A stretch of 64,000 bases of DNA from Neodiprion pinetum (GCF_021155775.2 NC_060238.1:1015001-1079000), one strand, 5' to 3'. Positions 10,560-61,038 are shown, counted from the stretch's first letter. Notes: generated from the sequence alone by a model not told the origin. Numbers and translations are program-made.

Positions 10560-13500
10560 GATTCCATTATAGATCGAGTATACACCTCGTTAAGCACGAA
10601 GGTGTAAAACAGATTTCAATGCATTTCTGCGATTAATTCGACATATTCAATTCAAGTATTTTTATTGATACTCCAAAGCTCATTTCACAAACTCCAGGTC
10701 ATAATGTCTGTGGCTTATATTATATATAATATATATATTATATCCTATACTATATTCAACTATAATACGTATTTCTTTATACATTATACAGTTACACATA
10801 CATATGTCATTTTTATAATTATTATTATTGTATTTTACAATTTTTAGGTCCACGGATATCAAATGTGTACGGTATAGCATACTAATAACTGGCAGTGGAA
10901 TGCTATTTATAAATGTTGAATGAATAAACAGGTATCGAGACCGATATCATGACAACAACAATCAGAATAACATTGATATCCGTAATAATAATAGTAATAA
11001 TAATAATAATGACGCTGCATTTGCAATCAAATAAACGCAACTGATGTACGGTACAATGTAATTGTATAGTAATATAGGTACTGGAACCTCTCTGATTGCT
11101 GACTGACACATAATCCCGCCCACAACCTACAGTTGTCCGAAATTGATTTAATCAATAATTAATAATAATGGTAATGATAATAGTCACAATTACAATACTT
11201 ATACGTAAATGTAGTTAATAATTTGTTTTACTAGCTCCACTTCTTTGGCTTGTGGACTGACAGAGAGATATCATACCTCCAGATTTACTTTCAAATCTGC
11301 GCACGTATGTATGTACGTTTCATGTATTACCTCCATCATTCGATGAGTTAGAATCAACGTTTATTACAAGAAGATATGAAAAATAGAAAAATGCACGGAG
11401 TAAAATATTTTCCTTTCATTTACTCTTCTTGTGTAACCACAATCTTGATAAATTATAATCAAGAAATTAAAATATCCGACGTAATATTATTGTAGGGCAT
11501 AATGATAATATTATAATTAATAATAATAATAATGGTATTAAGGTAGTGTTAAAATTAGTAACGTGAGGCCTGTACAAAAGTAATGTAAGTATCATACGAA
11601 AATAAAATACATTTTATGACATAATACGAGATCTCAACTATAGCCATACAATGTGCATACACGTACACACACGTCCAGCAACGTATGTACATAGGTATAT
11701 ATTTATAGAGACTTGGCGTTCAATCTGTGAGGGAGAGGGAGACGGAGAGAGAGAGAGAGAGAGAGAAGATGAGAAACAAAAATGAGATAATCGTTGTATC
11801 TCGATTGAATAAATAAATAATATGATAATAATAATAATAATAATAATAACAACTATAACGACAACCGGTGACGTACGATTATAATTTATTATAATACAAG
11901 ACTTATCTCTTTTTCCTATACAATATAACAAAAAATAAAAAAATCAACATAACGGGCCTTGTTATAGCCCCATATTTCGACTGCAGTTGTTTACTTTTGT
12001 TTTTAATACAACTATACTATATTATGTATATGAATATACACAGAGTCGCGTAAATTACTATCAGTAGCAAGAGTGGTAGTGTAAGAATGATCAATAAACG
12101 CTAGTGTTACGTATTCAATTATTATAATAGTATGCGTGCATCATCGATGGGTATATATTTATATACATAAATATGCATATAGTGTTTTGACAATTGTGTA
12201 AACGCTGCGCACTTTTTCCATTATATTATAATACATTCGTATAGAACAGGTATTTAACTGACTAGTATCGTTCGTTCATCACACGCCAATCTCTAGATTC
12301 GTTGAGTTTCAATTTTCCATTTTCGTTTCCTTTCATGTTTTTTCTATCTCTCACTCTCTCTGACATTATCGGTTATCATATTTGTCACTTTAAATTATCA
12401 CCTGCAACTGCATCTCGATTCTACATGACGAACAAATCCTGATAACAAAGTAAAATATTACAGGAAATTATAAGTATACTCTGACCGCTGCTTATTTTTT
12501 TATGTACATAAATTATTTGATCGATTGTAATAATAACAATTACAATGATAATTTTCAAGTGAGACGAAAGAACAAAACGGACAGGAAACATAAGACTAAT
12601 AGCGAAGTGAAACCGAAATAAAATAAAAATAAAATATCACGGGGGTAATGTTTACGCATACGATCAGTCTGGAAGAGGAAAAATTTGTCTAACCGCGAAT
12701 CAGTATGATTACCGTAAGGTGTAGAATGATAATAGGAATAGTAGTAATAAAAATGATAATATCATTAATAATGGTAACGACAATAATATTATAGTGAATC
12801 GACATCCTGAGAAGTTTGTTAATCAGAGACTGAGTGACGGTTACTATTGCTACTATTATTATTATTGTTGTTATTGTTGTCTTTGATTTAATAAACAATT
12901 GCGCTGCTTTTACTTACCATCACGCGATAATATAGACTATAGTGATACATATTTTATATTCATAAATAGTTAATTAGCGTTACCTATATGCTCGACTTGT
13001 TAGGGGGTTAGGCGGCAATTTGGTAATCGCAATTTACAAACTAAACTACTTATATAAATTTCGTCCACCTTCTTTCTTACATTCTTTCTATTTAGTTCCT
13101 TACACTCCTAGGCTATAATACATGATATTTACACTTGATTATGCGTACATATCTGTCGGTCTATTAACCTATCTATACATACGTATTCATACATACATCG
13201 GTATCAAATGTGTACATTTATTGTTAATACGTGTCGCCTGTATATACGTGTAGCTTTCGATACTGTAGCTATTAATTACACGACAGCAACGCGTGTCGTT
13301 GTTATCATTATTATTATCATCATGGTATCATTAAGCGTTCGTTATGTATACAGAATAGCCATAAACATATATTACATAGACGATTAAATAGATGATGAAA
13401 TAAATAAATGACAGTTCACTTTATAGAATTGACAATAAATTAATATGAACGATAATAATCATATAATGATAATAATAGTAATGATAATAAGTATATAATA

Positions 13501-14484
13501 AAGATATTGAAAACTGATTTACCGCTATCATATTTCGAACGAAAGAGGTATTTATACGATATATTGTACGTGTACACAATTTTGTTATTTTGTTTTCGCA
13601 ATATACTAGCCATAGAATTCAGTCTTTTAGTATTATACATACATATATACTCGTACGCATCGTACATAAATACAAATATCTCTGTTTCTCCCTGAATTTG
13701 TAATAATAATGATAATAATAGTCAACTAATACCAACGATAATTGCTAAAACGGTCGTTGGAGTATTATTATTATTATTACTGTTATTATTATTAGTATCA
13801 TCGTCAATGGTATTATTATTATTATTATTATTATTCTTATCATTGTTACTACAACTTTTTTTTACGGCAAATAGTAGAAAAAAGGACTTGGAAAAAATTA
13901 CTCAAGAAATTTTGAATGGTCACACAAATACCTTAGCGAACGTGAAAGCTTTTTCCTCGCAACCGTGAACAGAGAGAGAAGTTGACTTAATTAATTTATC
14001 GAAGATTTATATATATTTATACAGATAAGAATTCTTCGATAAATATATGTATATATACGTATATATATATATATACATGTGTATTGATGGTTGTTTTAAA
14101 CAACTCACGCATTTTACACACTCTTTTTCTTTGGTTTGATTTTCTTGTTCCGAGATGTATTATCAATATACACATTATACACGTACATACGTATAAAGTA
14201 GTCTCTCGATCGTTGGTTCATTTTGTTGATTTTTTTTGTTTTCAAATATTGTTTCTAATTTTTCCTCCTTACACAGTTCATTTTACGCAGTATCTTCTAT
14301 ATTTTGCTTTTATTCTTTCCTGACATAATTAATATGTATACATCATAATATTCTTCTTCTCGCTCGTTTGGCGTAATATTTTCGTTCGTTTTTGGCGTAT
14401 CTCCGTTGCACAAAGATGCGAACCAGGGCGGAGAGACAGAGAGATAGATAGATATATAGGCATAGAGAGAGATAGATAGAGAGA

Positions 14485-14543
<59 letters not shown>

Positions 14544-14733
14544 AATTTGCGTTCTTGTGCAATTACAGGTATAACAAGACCGATTATTACGTGATGAATA
14601 TTGTCCAATAGTATAAACAACAGTAATGGACAGCTTCGCGTTACGTGTTCGTCACAGCAGCGGCAGCAGCGGCACCATGGTGATGATGATGATGATGGTG
14701 CAAACGTGGCCCGTAAGCGAAGCTAACCTCGCG
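10560..14733. other. AT-rich region downstream of the rhomboid stop codon
   Basis: The rhomboid 3' UTR and the intergenic spacer must lie here, but I cannot fix the cleavage site because AATAAA-like signals are frequent on both strands. Simple repeats dominate: (AG)n near 11740-11767, (TAA)n near 11825-11850, (ATT)n at about 13758-13840, and (GA)n/(GATA)n at about 14430-14540. No coding sequence is supported. Confidence 0.5.
14430..14540. repeat. Mixed (GA)n/(GATA)n microsatellite
   Basis: GAGA and GATA runs about 200 bp downstream of the rhomboid stop codon, probably within its 3' UTR. Confidence 0.9.
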
Positions 14734-50450
<35,717 letters not shown>

Positions 50451-51285
50451 CTGTAACAATAGAAAAAATCAAACGATAAAAATTAACGTTTATTATTCAC
50501 AATAATGTAGTGTAAAATTAATAATTATAAAGTCAAACTTTTACACGCGAATTTTTCCTTTGCCTGTACGTGTTACAGACAGCATCGATTATGGTATCAA
50601 TATCGCATTATAATCTGTAAACTTTTGACATTGTATAATTAATGCAGAATTAATCGTGAAATTAAAATGAACCCCATGCACGGCTTCACGGCGGTGGTTC
50701 TTATAAACATATGCATAGGCGTACGATAGGCACAAGGTACACGGCGTGACCTGAGCTATTAATCTAGCGTAGGTGTAACGTAAATGCATACGTGAATATA
50801 GGTATGCGAACGCGAGGCAAGGGTATGTATATCAGAGGTATACCCACGTGACGCGAAGAGCGAGAGAGCTCGACGAGTTTAAGGAGGCAAGCCGCGCCGA
50901 CAAAGCTTTGTAATTAATACCGCGGTATTAATTAATTATAAGCCGCTTTTAACGTGCAATTTAGAAGCTGCTGCAGCCCCTTCTCCTCGTTCCTATCCTC
51001 CGCGTATATGTATAATGCAGAACGTATGCAGATGTGTATGTATATGTATAATAACCAAAGGAGTTCAAAGTGCGAGTTAACTCAGCCAATTGTTTAGATT
51101 TTCTTGTGCGAGCGGAGCTGGATTCGAGCTTTGATTGTTTCACAGGTATATTACAGACGATTCAATGTATTTATATTTATATTTACTTTCATTCTAAGGA
51201 AAAATAAATACCTGTAATCTTATACGTCGCACTGTTTCTCTTTTTTTTTTTTTTTTAATACCGTATCTTATACATTTTCACTCAC

Positions 51286-51342
51286 CGAAACCGGAAAAGA
51301 TACCATCGAAAACATAATATCTACCATAAACATCCCGTGCAG
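51286..51342 (-). other. Possible upstream exon of the rhomboid gene
   Basis: A 57-nt segment between a tatttcag acceptor and a GTGAGT donor (51280-51285). It is open in the frame that would join the N-terminal exon and has an internal ATG (51333), giving MFMVDIMFSMVSFPVS before MSGK. It could be a 5' UTR exon or a 16-residue extension. Support is splice-site shape only. Confidence 0.35.
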
Positions 51343-53116
51343 CTGAAATAAAATATTTTTTTCACACCTGTGTTACATATGTGCGTGCCAGTATAGGCCT
51401 AAGTATTCACTTATTCGCGACTTTGAGACTGAAAGTACCCGATAGACGTATCGAACGTTTCACCGCGGTCTAGACGTGTCAATTCGAAATTGAACGGTGG
51501 AGGAGAAGAGGATAAGGGCGAAAACGCGATTCCGATCGGTGATCGTTCGAATAAGAAACGAACGTTTCACTGCTACTTACAATATATATATAGACATATT
51601 ATACCCATATACGTTATGCCTTGTACGATATACAGTTATACAAGCGGGCGAAGAGAATTCTCTTACATTCATTTGAACAATTCTCAGTCTTTCTCGAGCC
51701 CCGTTTTCTCTACAATTGTTTTATTATCTCTCTCACGCAGCGTTTAGGAGTTAGTATAAAGTTTTAGGTCAGATTAGGGTTTTGTGCATTATACCTATAC
51801 CTTAAGAACCGATCGAGGGTAGATACGGCTTTAGAAGAATACCTCTGCTACGCCACATTCCTTTTTACGCGTACGTACTTTATGCATACATATGCGTATA
51901 TATACATACACGTATCTATATGTGAAATAAAATTGCTATTTCACCCAGCTCTTTGAAACGGCGTTCGATAGACGTTATATTATACATTATATGTATAGCT
52001 AGAGCGTCGTGTAGGTATATATAGATATAAAGTTTCAACATCGACTGATGTGTTCGTAGAATAGCTGATAAATAAATAAGGAAATGTTTTCTTTTTTTTG
52101 TCTCTCTTAAATTGATCTGTTACTGTTGACAAGCTTTTTCTTTCTACGTTCGTTTCAACTTCCGTTGATGTATGCTAATTTATATAATTATATATGATAT
52201 ATTTCTCAAATTTATTTATTTCATCAGCGAAAAATATATTTCAAATAAAATTTCTCACCCCGTGCAATTCTTTATTTATATGTATACATAAAACAAGTTG
52301 CGAATCATCGTAATACGTAAAACAATAGCGACGACAATTCTATTATATTCTATATTCATTCTTCCTGTACGTATACTCGGACTTTAGATTACGAGTTACA
52401 CGATGAGTCTAACAAGACGCCGCGCATAACGAGAATTGACGCAAGGCACGCGAATCGGTTGTGAAATAGTCGCGCGGTGTGAGTCGGTCCGTATCTGTCT
52501 CTGCGACAGAGAATGAAAACTATAACGTAGAGAGAGCTTCGAGTTTTACCAATACCCGTAATATACACATACATTATACAGGAAATTTGTTTGATGCCAA
52601 AAAAAAAAAAAATTGCGTTCAAAGTAAAATTACGTATATTACATATTGTTCCTTGCAATAATAACAAAAATAAATTTGCATGAGATGAAAGTTAATTGAG
52701 TTTCGTTATCAAAAAAATATAACAAACCTTTTTTGCAGAATATTCATGCATCCGACATTTATGTTATACATCGCCTCCTTACCGAACTACAAGATTCACA
52801 AACAATCGAAATCGTTTTCGCATGTTAATTAAATGGAAAATGAAAATTGGAAAATCGCGCTCAGGAAAAAAAGTGACTGAAAAAAAACAAATATATACAT
52901 ATATATATTTATGTATATATGTGAATATACAAACAAGTGTATTACATGGATAAAATTAATATTGGGAAGTTAATTGACCGAGTATTACTTTTTGATCAAA
53001 AGTGTAAGTGTTAATATTTAAAGTACGTCAATTCCTAACTCTGCGAACGGTTTTCATTTTCTCCCTTAGAACAACCTTAAACCCCCTGCCCCCCATAAAA
53101 TCCCTTATTGGAATTT

Positions 53117-53140
53117 CCCCCCCCCCCCCCCCCCCCCCCC
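53117..53140. repeat. Poly-C tract, 24 C
   Basis: An uninterrupted C run inside a C-rich patch (about 53080-53165). Confidence 0.97.
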
Positions 53141-53697
53141 AAATTTGGGAGAAAACCCCCCATGCCGGTAACACTCTATGGCGAAAATTTATTACCGAAC
53201 TGAGGCGGTGCCGCGGGTGGAAAAACTACGAAACCTCGAAACTCGGATTACGTGAAAGACACGCAATGCGCTATATCGCTGCCTCGGTGCTGCTGATACT
53301 TTGCTCCGACTGTACATACCATGTACCTTACAAGTACGCTTGCATCGTCCTACTATTAAAGCGAACGTGCAGAGCGAACGAGTTTATACATACATGTTAT
53401 ATACCGGCGTAAAGCTTGCACACGAACGCACGCGGAGTCATTAATTAATTTATGTAATTGACTTCCGCTTGTAAACCTGACCAAAGAGGAACCCCCGGTA
53501 TTATGAGCCACAACGCGTGTGCGAGTGTATGTTAACCTATACGTATAAATATTGGTACGTACGCCGTATCCTGCCCGTCGTCTACCTGTCTACTTACTCA
53601 CAACGCGAGACTTTATTAACCGCGTGTTATTTATTATACATGTGATACGCATTCACGAATACGTATATACTCGCTAGCTTTGGCTGTCCGGTGTCTC

Positions 53698-53717
53698 GGG
53701 GGGGGGGGGGGGGGGGG
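53698..53717. repeat. Poly-G tract, 20 G
   Basis: An uninterrupted G run about 560 bp right of the poly-C tract and in inverted relation to it. Confidence 0.97.
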
Positions 53718-54702
53718 TTAAAGGAAGTAAGGAAGAAGATAAACTATTACGAGAAGAAGAAAAAAATAAACCTCCATCACGAAAATTATATCTGATTTTT
53801 TATGAGTGTATAATATTATTATGTAAGTATACAAAATTATACCGCGTTCTGCAAGAGTTTCGGTGCAAAGAAAGTGATAAAAATCGAACGTGTAGATATG
53901 TACCGTATACACAGTATTCAGGGAATGTGAATTGCATCAGGATAATTTTTTCCACCGTACCTCTGCACTTCGCTTTTTATCTCACAATAATCAGATACGT
54001 GCGGTGTACTGTATATACTCGTTACTTTTCTCCTTCACGCTTCAGGCTCGTCCTTAATATCTATTTTCTAATTCGTCCACGTATAGCAGCTACAACTCGG
54101 CTGACGTATTCCTGTGTGTACGGTAATCTATTTCATGCATGTGAATTTTATTTAAAGACGTTATACACCTCGGTAAAATTGTATTACATGTACACCCTCT
54201 TCTTTTATCGGTGAATGAATTATATACTTGACGCGAAAAAATTAATGCTCGATGAATATAAAATTGCAATTGCAAAAAAAAAGAGAAAAGAAATAGCAAA
54301 CCGAAGATACCGTAAGAATAAAAATTGAAAAATCTTTCAACAGCCGTGCCGCAGGTGCGCTCTGCAGCAGCAGCACCACCACCACCACCACCACCATATA
54401 CCTCCGTATGGTGAAGTCGCCGTATAGACTGGCTAATTGAAAGTTTGCGTGCAAACTTGCGGGGGACGGGGTGAAGCGGAGATGTAAAGGTGATATAAGG
54501 TATAACTTTAGCCCGTAAACGTATACGTGTACATACGATTCTCGTGCAACGACCGCATGGGGCAAGGAGAAGTTAAATCCTTGGCGTATGCCTATAATAC
54601 AACAACCATAGAGTAGTATATTTATAGAATAGAGACTTTTAGAGTAAAAGCTTCGCGGGAGGTGTCTCGTCATCGTCGTTCGTGTCGGACACGCGACGTT
54701 GG

Positions 54703-55010
54703 TTAACCCTCGGAGAACGCGGAAGTTTCGATTTTACCACCATTTTACCCAAATATTTTTAAATTTTCATAAAAGAAGAAGAAAATGAAACAAAAAGTGT
54801 CAACTTTTTTCGGTGATTTAATATATCTCGAGAGGCATTTGAACCACGGGGTTTGATACTACAATATTTGACGAATGTCCAAAGAGTTGTTTCAAGTCGA
54901 TGGGACGAGTAGTTCCGTTACGGTAGACCGTGAAAAAAGCACAGGGTTTCACAGACCCGGATTCTACACTCGGTGAAATCGAAAAATGAGGCGCGTTCTC
55001 CGAAGGTTAA
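54703..55010. mobile_element. 308-bp element with TTAA ends (piggyBac-like MITE)
   Basis: The left end TTAACCCTCGGAGAACGCG and the right end, read inverted, TTAACCTTCGGAGAACGCGC are near-identical inverted repeats of about 19 bp, each bounded by TTAA. TTAA target duplication and ends starting CCC/CCT are the known pattern of piggyBac-type elements. The element has no coding capacity, so it would be non-autonomous. Confidence 0.7.
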
Positions 55011-55639
55011 TTTCGAACGATCGTACGAATGACCCGTGCGTGGAAAATGAGCAGCAACCGCGGCGCGAGGACAGCGAGACGGACTTGGCCTGAGCGAGGA
55101 TAATATTTACTGATAGGATCCCAAGGGCGGAAGGGGGGGGAGTCGAGGGTCCGGGTGATTAGCGAAGCGATTCCGAGGCCGGCGGTGCCGGGCTCGACAC
55201 TAATGCGTTACATATTCCTTTGACTTTGGCAAAAACCCAATGTTAGCCGGGGTGTAGCTGTAGGTATACGTACGTAACGGCCGACCGGCCGGCTCCCGTG
55301 GTGGTCAAAATGCCAGACCGCCTAATGGGGGAGAGAATCCCCGCTATATATACCTGCATGCAGCAAAAGCACGGCATCGGGGATTATCCCGCGGGCGGCT
55401 CGACTCGTTCGTAATATGTACTTGCAGGGGAGGAAAACCACGAACGGCTTTCGCCTATGCGGAGTGCCGATGGCAATCCCGATACGGGGATGAGGTTGTT
55501 CTTTTATTTTCTACGCCGGTAAGAAGCAGGGCGAAGAATTTACATCGCGCGGCGGAGAAAATCCTCGTTTTTCTAGCTCGGTATTGAGCTCGACGGCTCT
55601 TTATAGCGTATCGTATTAAGGCCGAAGTCTAGACGAGTC

Positions 55640-55850
55640 GAACGAGTCCTTGATCGTCGAGATCGGATAAACCGTTCCCGAGATATCGTAAGTGCGAACT
55701 TTGCCACTCGCGCGAGTCGAGAGTCCAAGTCTCTTGGCGCTCGCGCGATTTCTGCTAATCGCCGAAATTCAATCGCCAGTATCTCAGGAACGGTTCGACC
55801 GATTTCAACGATCGAGAAGTGGTTGGATTTGTCTCGAAGCCGGCTACTAT
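55640..55850. repeat. Foldback repeat in CpG-rich DNA
   Basis: The segment about 55650-55689 (gatcgtcgagatcggataaa ... ccgttcccgagatatcg) is inverted at about 55782-55822 (cagtatctcaggaacggttc ... gatttcaacgatcga). A shorter inverted pair, ctcgcgcgag and ctcgcgcga, lies between the arms. Confidence 0.6.
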
Positions 55851-56379
55851 CTGGCCGATGAGAATACGATTCTCACACGATTCATCCCGGTCCAAATTTA
55901 GTCTGAAAAAATTGTCTGCAACTACAGGACAAGGTGTATGGGTAAGAAAAATGTCGACAGAAGTCCAATAGTCGATACTTGCCGGATGAAGACGTGCTCG
56001 GAGAATAGGTAAGTATAAGGCAGGTATATAAGAAAACTCCTACAACGTGCGAATTTTCTCATCGAGTGTCTCCTCGCGGATGGCCGAGACATTTGATCAA
56101 GCCTCGAATTCGGCGTCAATGTAAAAGCATTGATTGGAAAGAACGGGAATTTTCGCGCCCGCCTCTGATCGTCGACCGTAGACGTCAATCGCGAGGCGCA
56201 GCGGCAGCTGCTCCGGCCGGGCGTCATTTCCCACTCTCCGCTCATTATCGGAATCCGGAAATCATGACTCGACGCGATATACGTGGAACTGACAGTAACA
56301 ATAACGATAACAACGGTAAAATATGCGAGACAAATGGCCGTATCTTTGGATTTCGTCGACTTAAAGACCTTGGTATGTA

Positions 56380-56480
56380 TTTGACATTAATTTCAGCTCA
56401 ATACCTCTACCCGTTCCTGAGAAGAAGGGTCTTGACAGACGGACGACGAAGTGATTTAAGGTACGGAACCCTAAGAATGA
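56380..56480 (+). repeat. Insect dispersed-repeat 3' signature
   Basis: The phrases ctcaatacctctacccgttc, gacagacggacgacgaagtg and ggtacggaaccctaa in this order match by memory a repeat end common in insect genomes. Its class is not determined here. Confidence 0.45.
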
Positions 56481-59400
56481 ACAAAAAGGAGCTTAGGTTT
56501 ATAGTTTATCTCTCGTTGTCAGCTTTCGTACACAGCAAGCGGCGGGGATAAATACGTGGCGAAATCCTTTGGCGTATAGGTATACGTAATCCCGTATACC
56601 GCAATATGACGGGAAGGCCAGGATACCTGGCGGCGATTATGTATATATCGTAATTGGGAGTAAGCGGGAGTTGCTCGGTGGTTTCATCACCGATACGGAG
56701 CGGAGCACCTGCCATGCCCCCCCCTTATCTCTTGGAGTATAGGTGTATTTTCGATCGTGCAGGCGAGGTTGGGCGGTGCAGGTTGGAAGTCGCGTTTCCC
56801 GCGGCGAGGAGCGCAATTATCCTGCCCTCCACCACCGGCACCGCCGTCTCCTCCTGCGTCAGCGAAGCCTTTTATTCGCGGCTTGCTCTTTGTCTCGGTC
56901 CGCTGCTGCCGGAGGATGATCCAGTTAATAGGTAATGATTGCTCCGCTCCGCTGCGGCTGCGTGGACCAACCACTACGCGGCCCTAACGTAAATCGGCGT
57001 AAATCGGACAAGAAGAGGAGAGCGTCGCACTCTCACCGTTTAACCTTCGGTCTGCACGTTAGGTTGCTTATTAATATGTTATAGGAGTAATAAGGAATGA
57101 CGAAAAAAGGATACGTACAAATTAAAATATATACAACGATGAAAGAAAAATAAAAGTTACACGAATTACGCGGTTATAAGGTGAAGAAAAAAATTAATAC
57201 GGATGAAAAAATTATTCGTCGTATTAATAATATTACCTACACCTCTTATATTGCATCGACCGCAGGATTTCGGCGGGGGTAAAAAATAAGAATGGTCGAT
57301 TTATAGCAGGGCCGAAATATCTAATAACATTTAAAATATAGAAAATTAGAAAAAATGTAGAGCGTCCAAGGACGGAAAATAACTGTGAAAAATGATTTCT
57401 TTCAACGGGGAAGAGGCTTGGCCGTTAAAGAGTTAAAAAATTCGATATTACGGCTGCGCTATTTTTTGACGTCTCTATCTTTTCACGCCCACCCCGGTAT
57501 TTTAGTTCGTAATCTTGGGCAAGAAAGAAACTTGAATTACCCGCAAAAACACCAGTATAAAGGAATATTTTATGCATACAAAATACATTGATAAAAAAAC
57601 AAAATCAAAATAAAAAAAAAACACGGCGTGAGCTCGGTTAATTTCACCAAGTATACATAATACCTGCCTACGTAGGATGTGCGGATCGTGTTTTCCCAGA
57701 TTCAGGATATCCACTTACACCTGAAATCTATAGCTATACCTGCCTAGCCAAGCGCTTAAAATTAGAACAGAGAATAAGGAGCATAAAGGAGAAAGAAGGA
57801 AAGAAAAAAAAAAAAAGAAACGAGCAGTAGACGCGTTTCGAACAGCGAGGAAGAGAACCCCGAGTTAATTCGCTTCTTCTTCAATATCGACTGCATGCGT
57901 ATAATAATCAGGTTATACTTATAGTTATAGGTACGTGATCCTGAGGTTCTGGTGATTATGCATATATACAACGAAGAGAAGATTATACATGAAAAATCAA
58001 TGACACGTAAAATTGGCATGGGTTTAATAATCGCAAAAACTCTGACCCTTGATCGTTTCTCCTTTCCCTCGCATATTTACCTTTGCTCGAGATTCTCTTG
58101 CCGATCTTTATTGTGTTCCTCGATTGTGAAACATGTTGTTTCGTTCTCTTAGCCGTGTCATTTTTTATTTCATCGTCATAGTTATTGTTATTATTGTTAT
58201 CATTTGTTGTACGGGACAATCGAACGCTTCGGGAATATCTCCACTTTCTATCTCTCGTTTTCCCTTCCGCTATTCTCTGCGAAAACTTGTCCGTTAATGT
58301 GATTATTCGACCCGACAAGAGTTGGATAAGAAGAGATGAGATAAAAGAGGGGAGGAGGATCGAAGAGGCGAAGTTCGAGAGACTTGAAGAGCTAATTGTT
58401 TTAACCCGCGAAAAGGATTTGACGTATATATAAGCGAGCTTTTCTCCGCATTTCATATTGTATCGTTGTTGCATAATGTAACAGCTACACTCGTTCGAAT
58501 TTCCAATTTTGTGTAAATTTACTTCGACGTTTTTATATACCGATCAAAGAAAGACTGAAGAGAATAATAAAAAAGAGAGTTGATTCAAGTAAACTTTATT
58601 ACAGTTACGAACGAAGGAGTGAACGAACGTGTAAGCAAAGCACGAGAGTGCAAATGAATGAAATGAATGAAACCCTCCGAAATTGAATTTTTGTCGTAAG
58701 CCAGTCGGCGAGAGTTTTCAGTGGTGAATTACGAGAAAAAAATAAAATAAATCTGGATTAAAATAACTAATGCGGGTTTCGAACTGCTACGTTTGGCTAT
58801 TCAGAAAAGCAGATGTAGACGATATATAGATGGATCCTACGTACCTACATTAATACGTAAACCGTAAAGTCCTGCGGACATATCGCGTCTCTTGCAGGTT
58901 CTGCGAAAAGTAAAAAAGAAGTAGAAAAGAAGATAAGAAGAGGCGTGTATTGTACCGTAGGCTATACATATATGTATAGCAGAAAAAAGTTGCGGCTAAG
59001 TAGAACAAACTAAAAGAAGAAGACGAGGAATAATGATAGCCGGATCAATAATTATTCTTGGATAATTTATTATACAATATCGAGAACGTATTTCGTTCCT
59101 CTGCACTCAAATCGTTAGCACCTACAATCAACGGTCACAGAAGCATCCCAAAAATTTTTGTTCCTTTACACCAGATTGAAGAGAGAAAAAAAATCTCTCC
59201 TTTTTTTCTACAAAAATATCTAATTCTGCAGATCTTTCCATGATTCCTGTCATTATTATATGTATTATTATTATTATTATTGATCATAAACGAGTCGACG
59301 AAGTTATATTCAAATATTGTAGGACAATTTATGATAACAATTTTGTTTACACGTTAATACTGATACTTTCATTATTACCTAGTAAATATTTTATACTATC

Positions 59401-60837
59401 TGACTATCAATTCAGAAAAAAAAAATACAAGTATAAATGCACATGTAACGTAGGAAGTGGTGGGATGAAAAAACCGTTTCAACTGCAATAAGTTTTTTCT
59501 CTCAACATCGTGAGTACTTCGTATTGAAGAACGAGTTTGTTTCTTCGAAAGACTCAAAATTCCAGTCTTATTTCCGATTCCCCCTGACTCTTTCCCGTTG
59601 TATGAAATTCCCCGAATATTCCCCGGTTTTCCCTAATGTGCTTACGAATCCCGACTGCGTGTATGTATGTGTATATACATATACGTATATCGTATAATAC
59701 ATGTTTATAAAGTGTACGACTAACAAGACAATCGGAGAGTTTAATACATGGATGCAATAATATTTCAACAAAGCTGAGTTAGGGATAGAAATAAAGAGAG
59801 GGTTACACGTTCGTTCGAGGACGGAGAGAGAGAGAGAGAAAGGGAGGGAGAGAGGGAGGGAGAGGAGGGCACATCTAGGTTTATGCCCATTCCCCTGCCC
59901 TTATATTACAGCAATTTAATTGAATTTCGAGATTACGCGCGTAGGAAAGGGAAGGGGGGGGGGGGATCCTTGGAAATTAATTTCAATCCTGCCGCTGCAG
60001 AGACTATACGTATAATATACCATGTATACGTACATACATACATACATACATACATACACATATATATGTATATATATCTGTATATATATATATACGTACG
60101 CGTCTCTGAAATTGTGAGAAATAATCGCTGTTATTAATTAAGTTTTACCAGGGAGTCTGAACTCTGTTCTCTCCTCTCCTCTCCTCTCCTCTCTCTTCCC
60201 TCGTGACATGATCGCCTCGTTGTCGTCGCATGGTGTTATAATTTCCCACTTCACCTTGCTTCTCTCCTAATTTAGAATCAATTTTTTGATTTCCGTTTCC
60301 CCCGCCCCCCTTCTCTCACTCCCAGTCTCTCTCTTCGCTTTCTCTCTTATACCGCTCTACAGGAGAGAATAAATTCAACTTTTTTTTCAATACTTTGCCG
60401 TGGCGTCAGCGACCTTTTTTTTCCACATCACATCCACCTCCGTAACATATACAAGGTGTTATTTGTAATAAAAAAATTCGTAGCGGGATGTGAAGTCGTT
60501 GCGAATCAAACTGCCCGCGTACTGCATACGATTAAACAGTAATATTATACACTCTGGTGGAAAGTTTTCAAACCGTTGAGATAAACGTCTACGTAATAAT
60601 CTATATTGAAAATCTTGAATTTTTTATTTTTCGCTTACAGAGGAAAAAAGCAGGAAGAAAGTAAAACAGCGCCAAGTATGTTAATAAAAATCTTTAAACA
60701 GCAATAAATTCTGATGACGTGGATAATAAATTAAAAATCATTCGGTGAATAGAAATATATAAATATACGACGAGACAAGAAATTTCAAACGGATAATCTC
60801 ACCGCAGCAATTTCCTCAGCTCAGCGGCTGATATATA

Positions 60838-60878
<41 letters not shown>

Positions 60879-61003
60879 GTATATACCGTATATTATCCGG
60901 TAATTTTTCATCGCAGCTTCAGGGTAGGATATGAAGACTTTCGCGAAGTTTCAGCGCGGTGAGAAGAGACGTCGCGACGCCGGCAGAACGACGACGTCGA
61001 CGA

Positions 61004-61038
<35 letters not shown>

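Noticed and set aside
56066..56551. A 161-codon plus-strand open frame.
   Set aside because: It runs into the dispersed-repeat tail at about 56380-56480 and has alanine and asparagine runs from simple sequence. No domain is recognisable.
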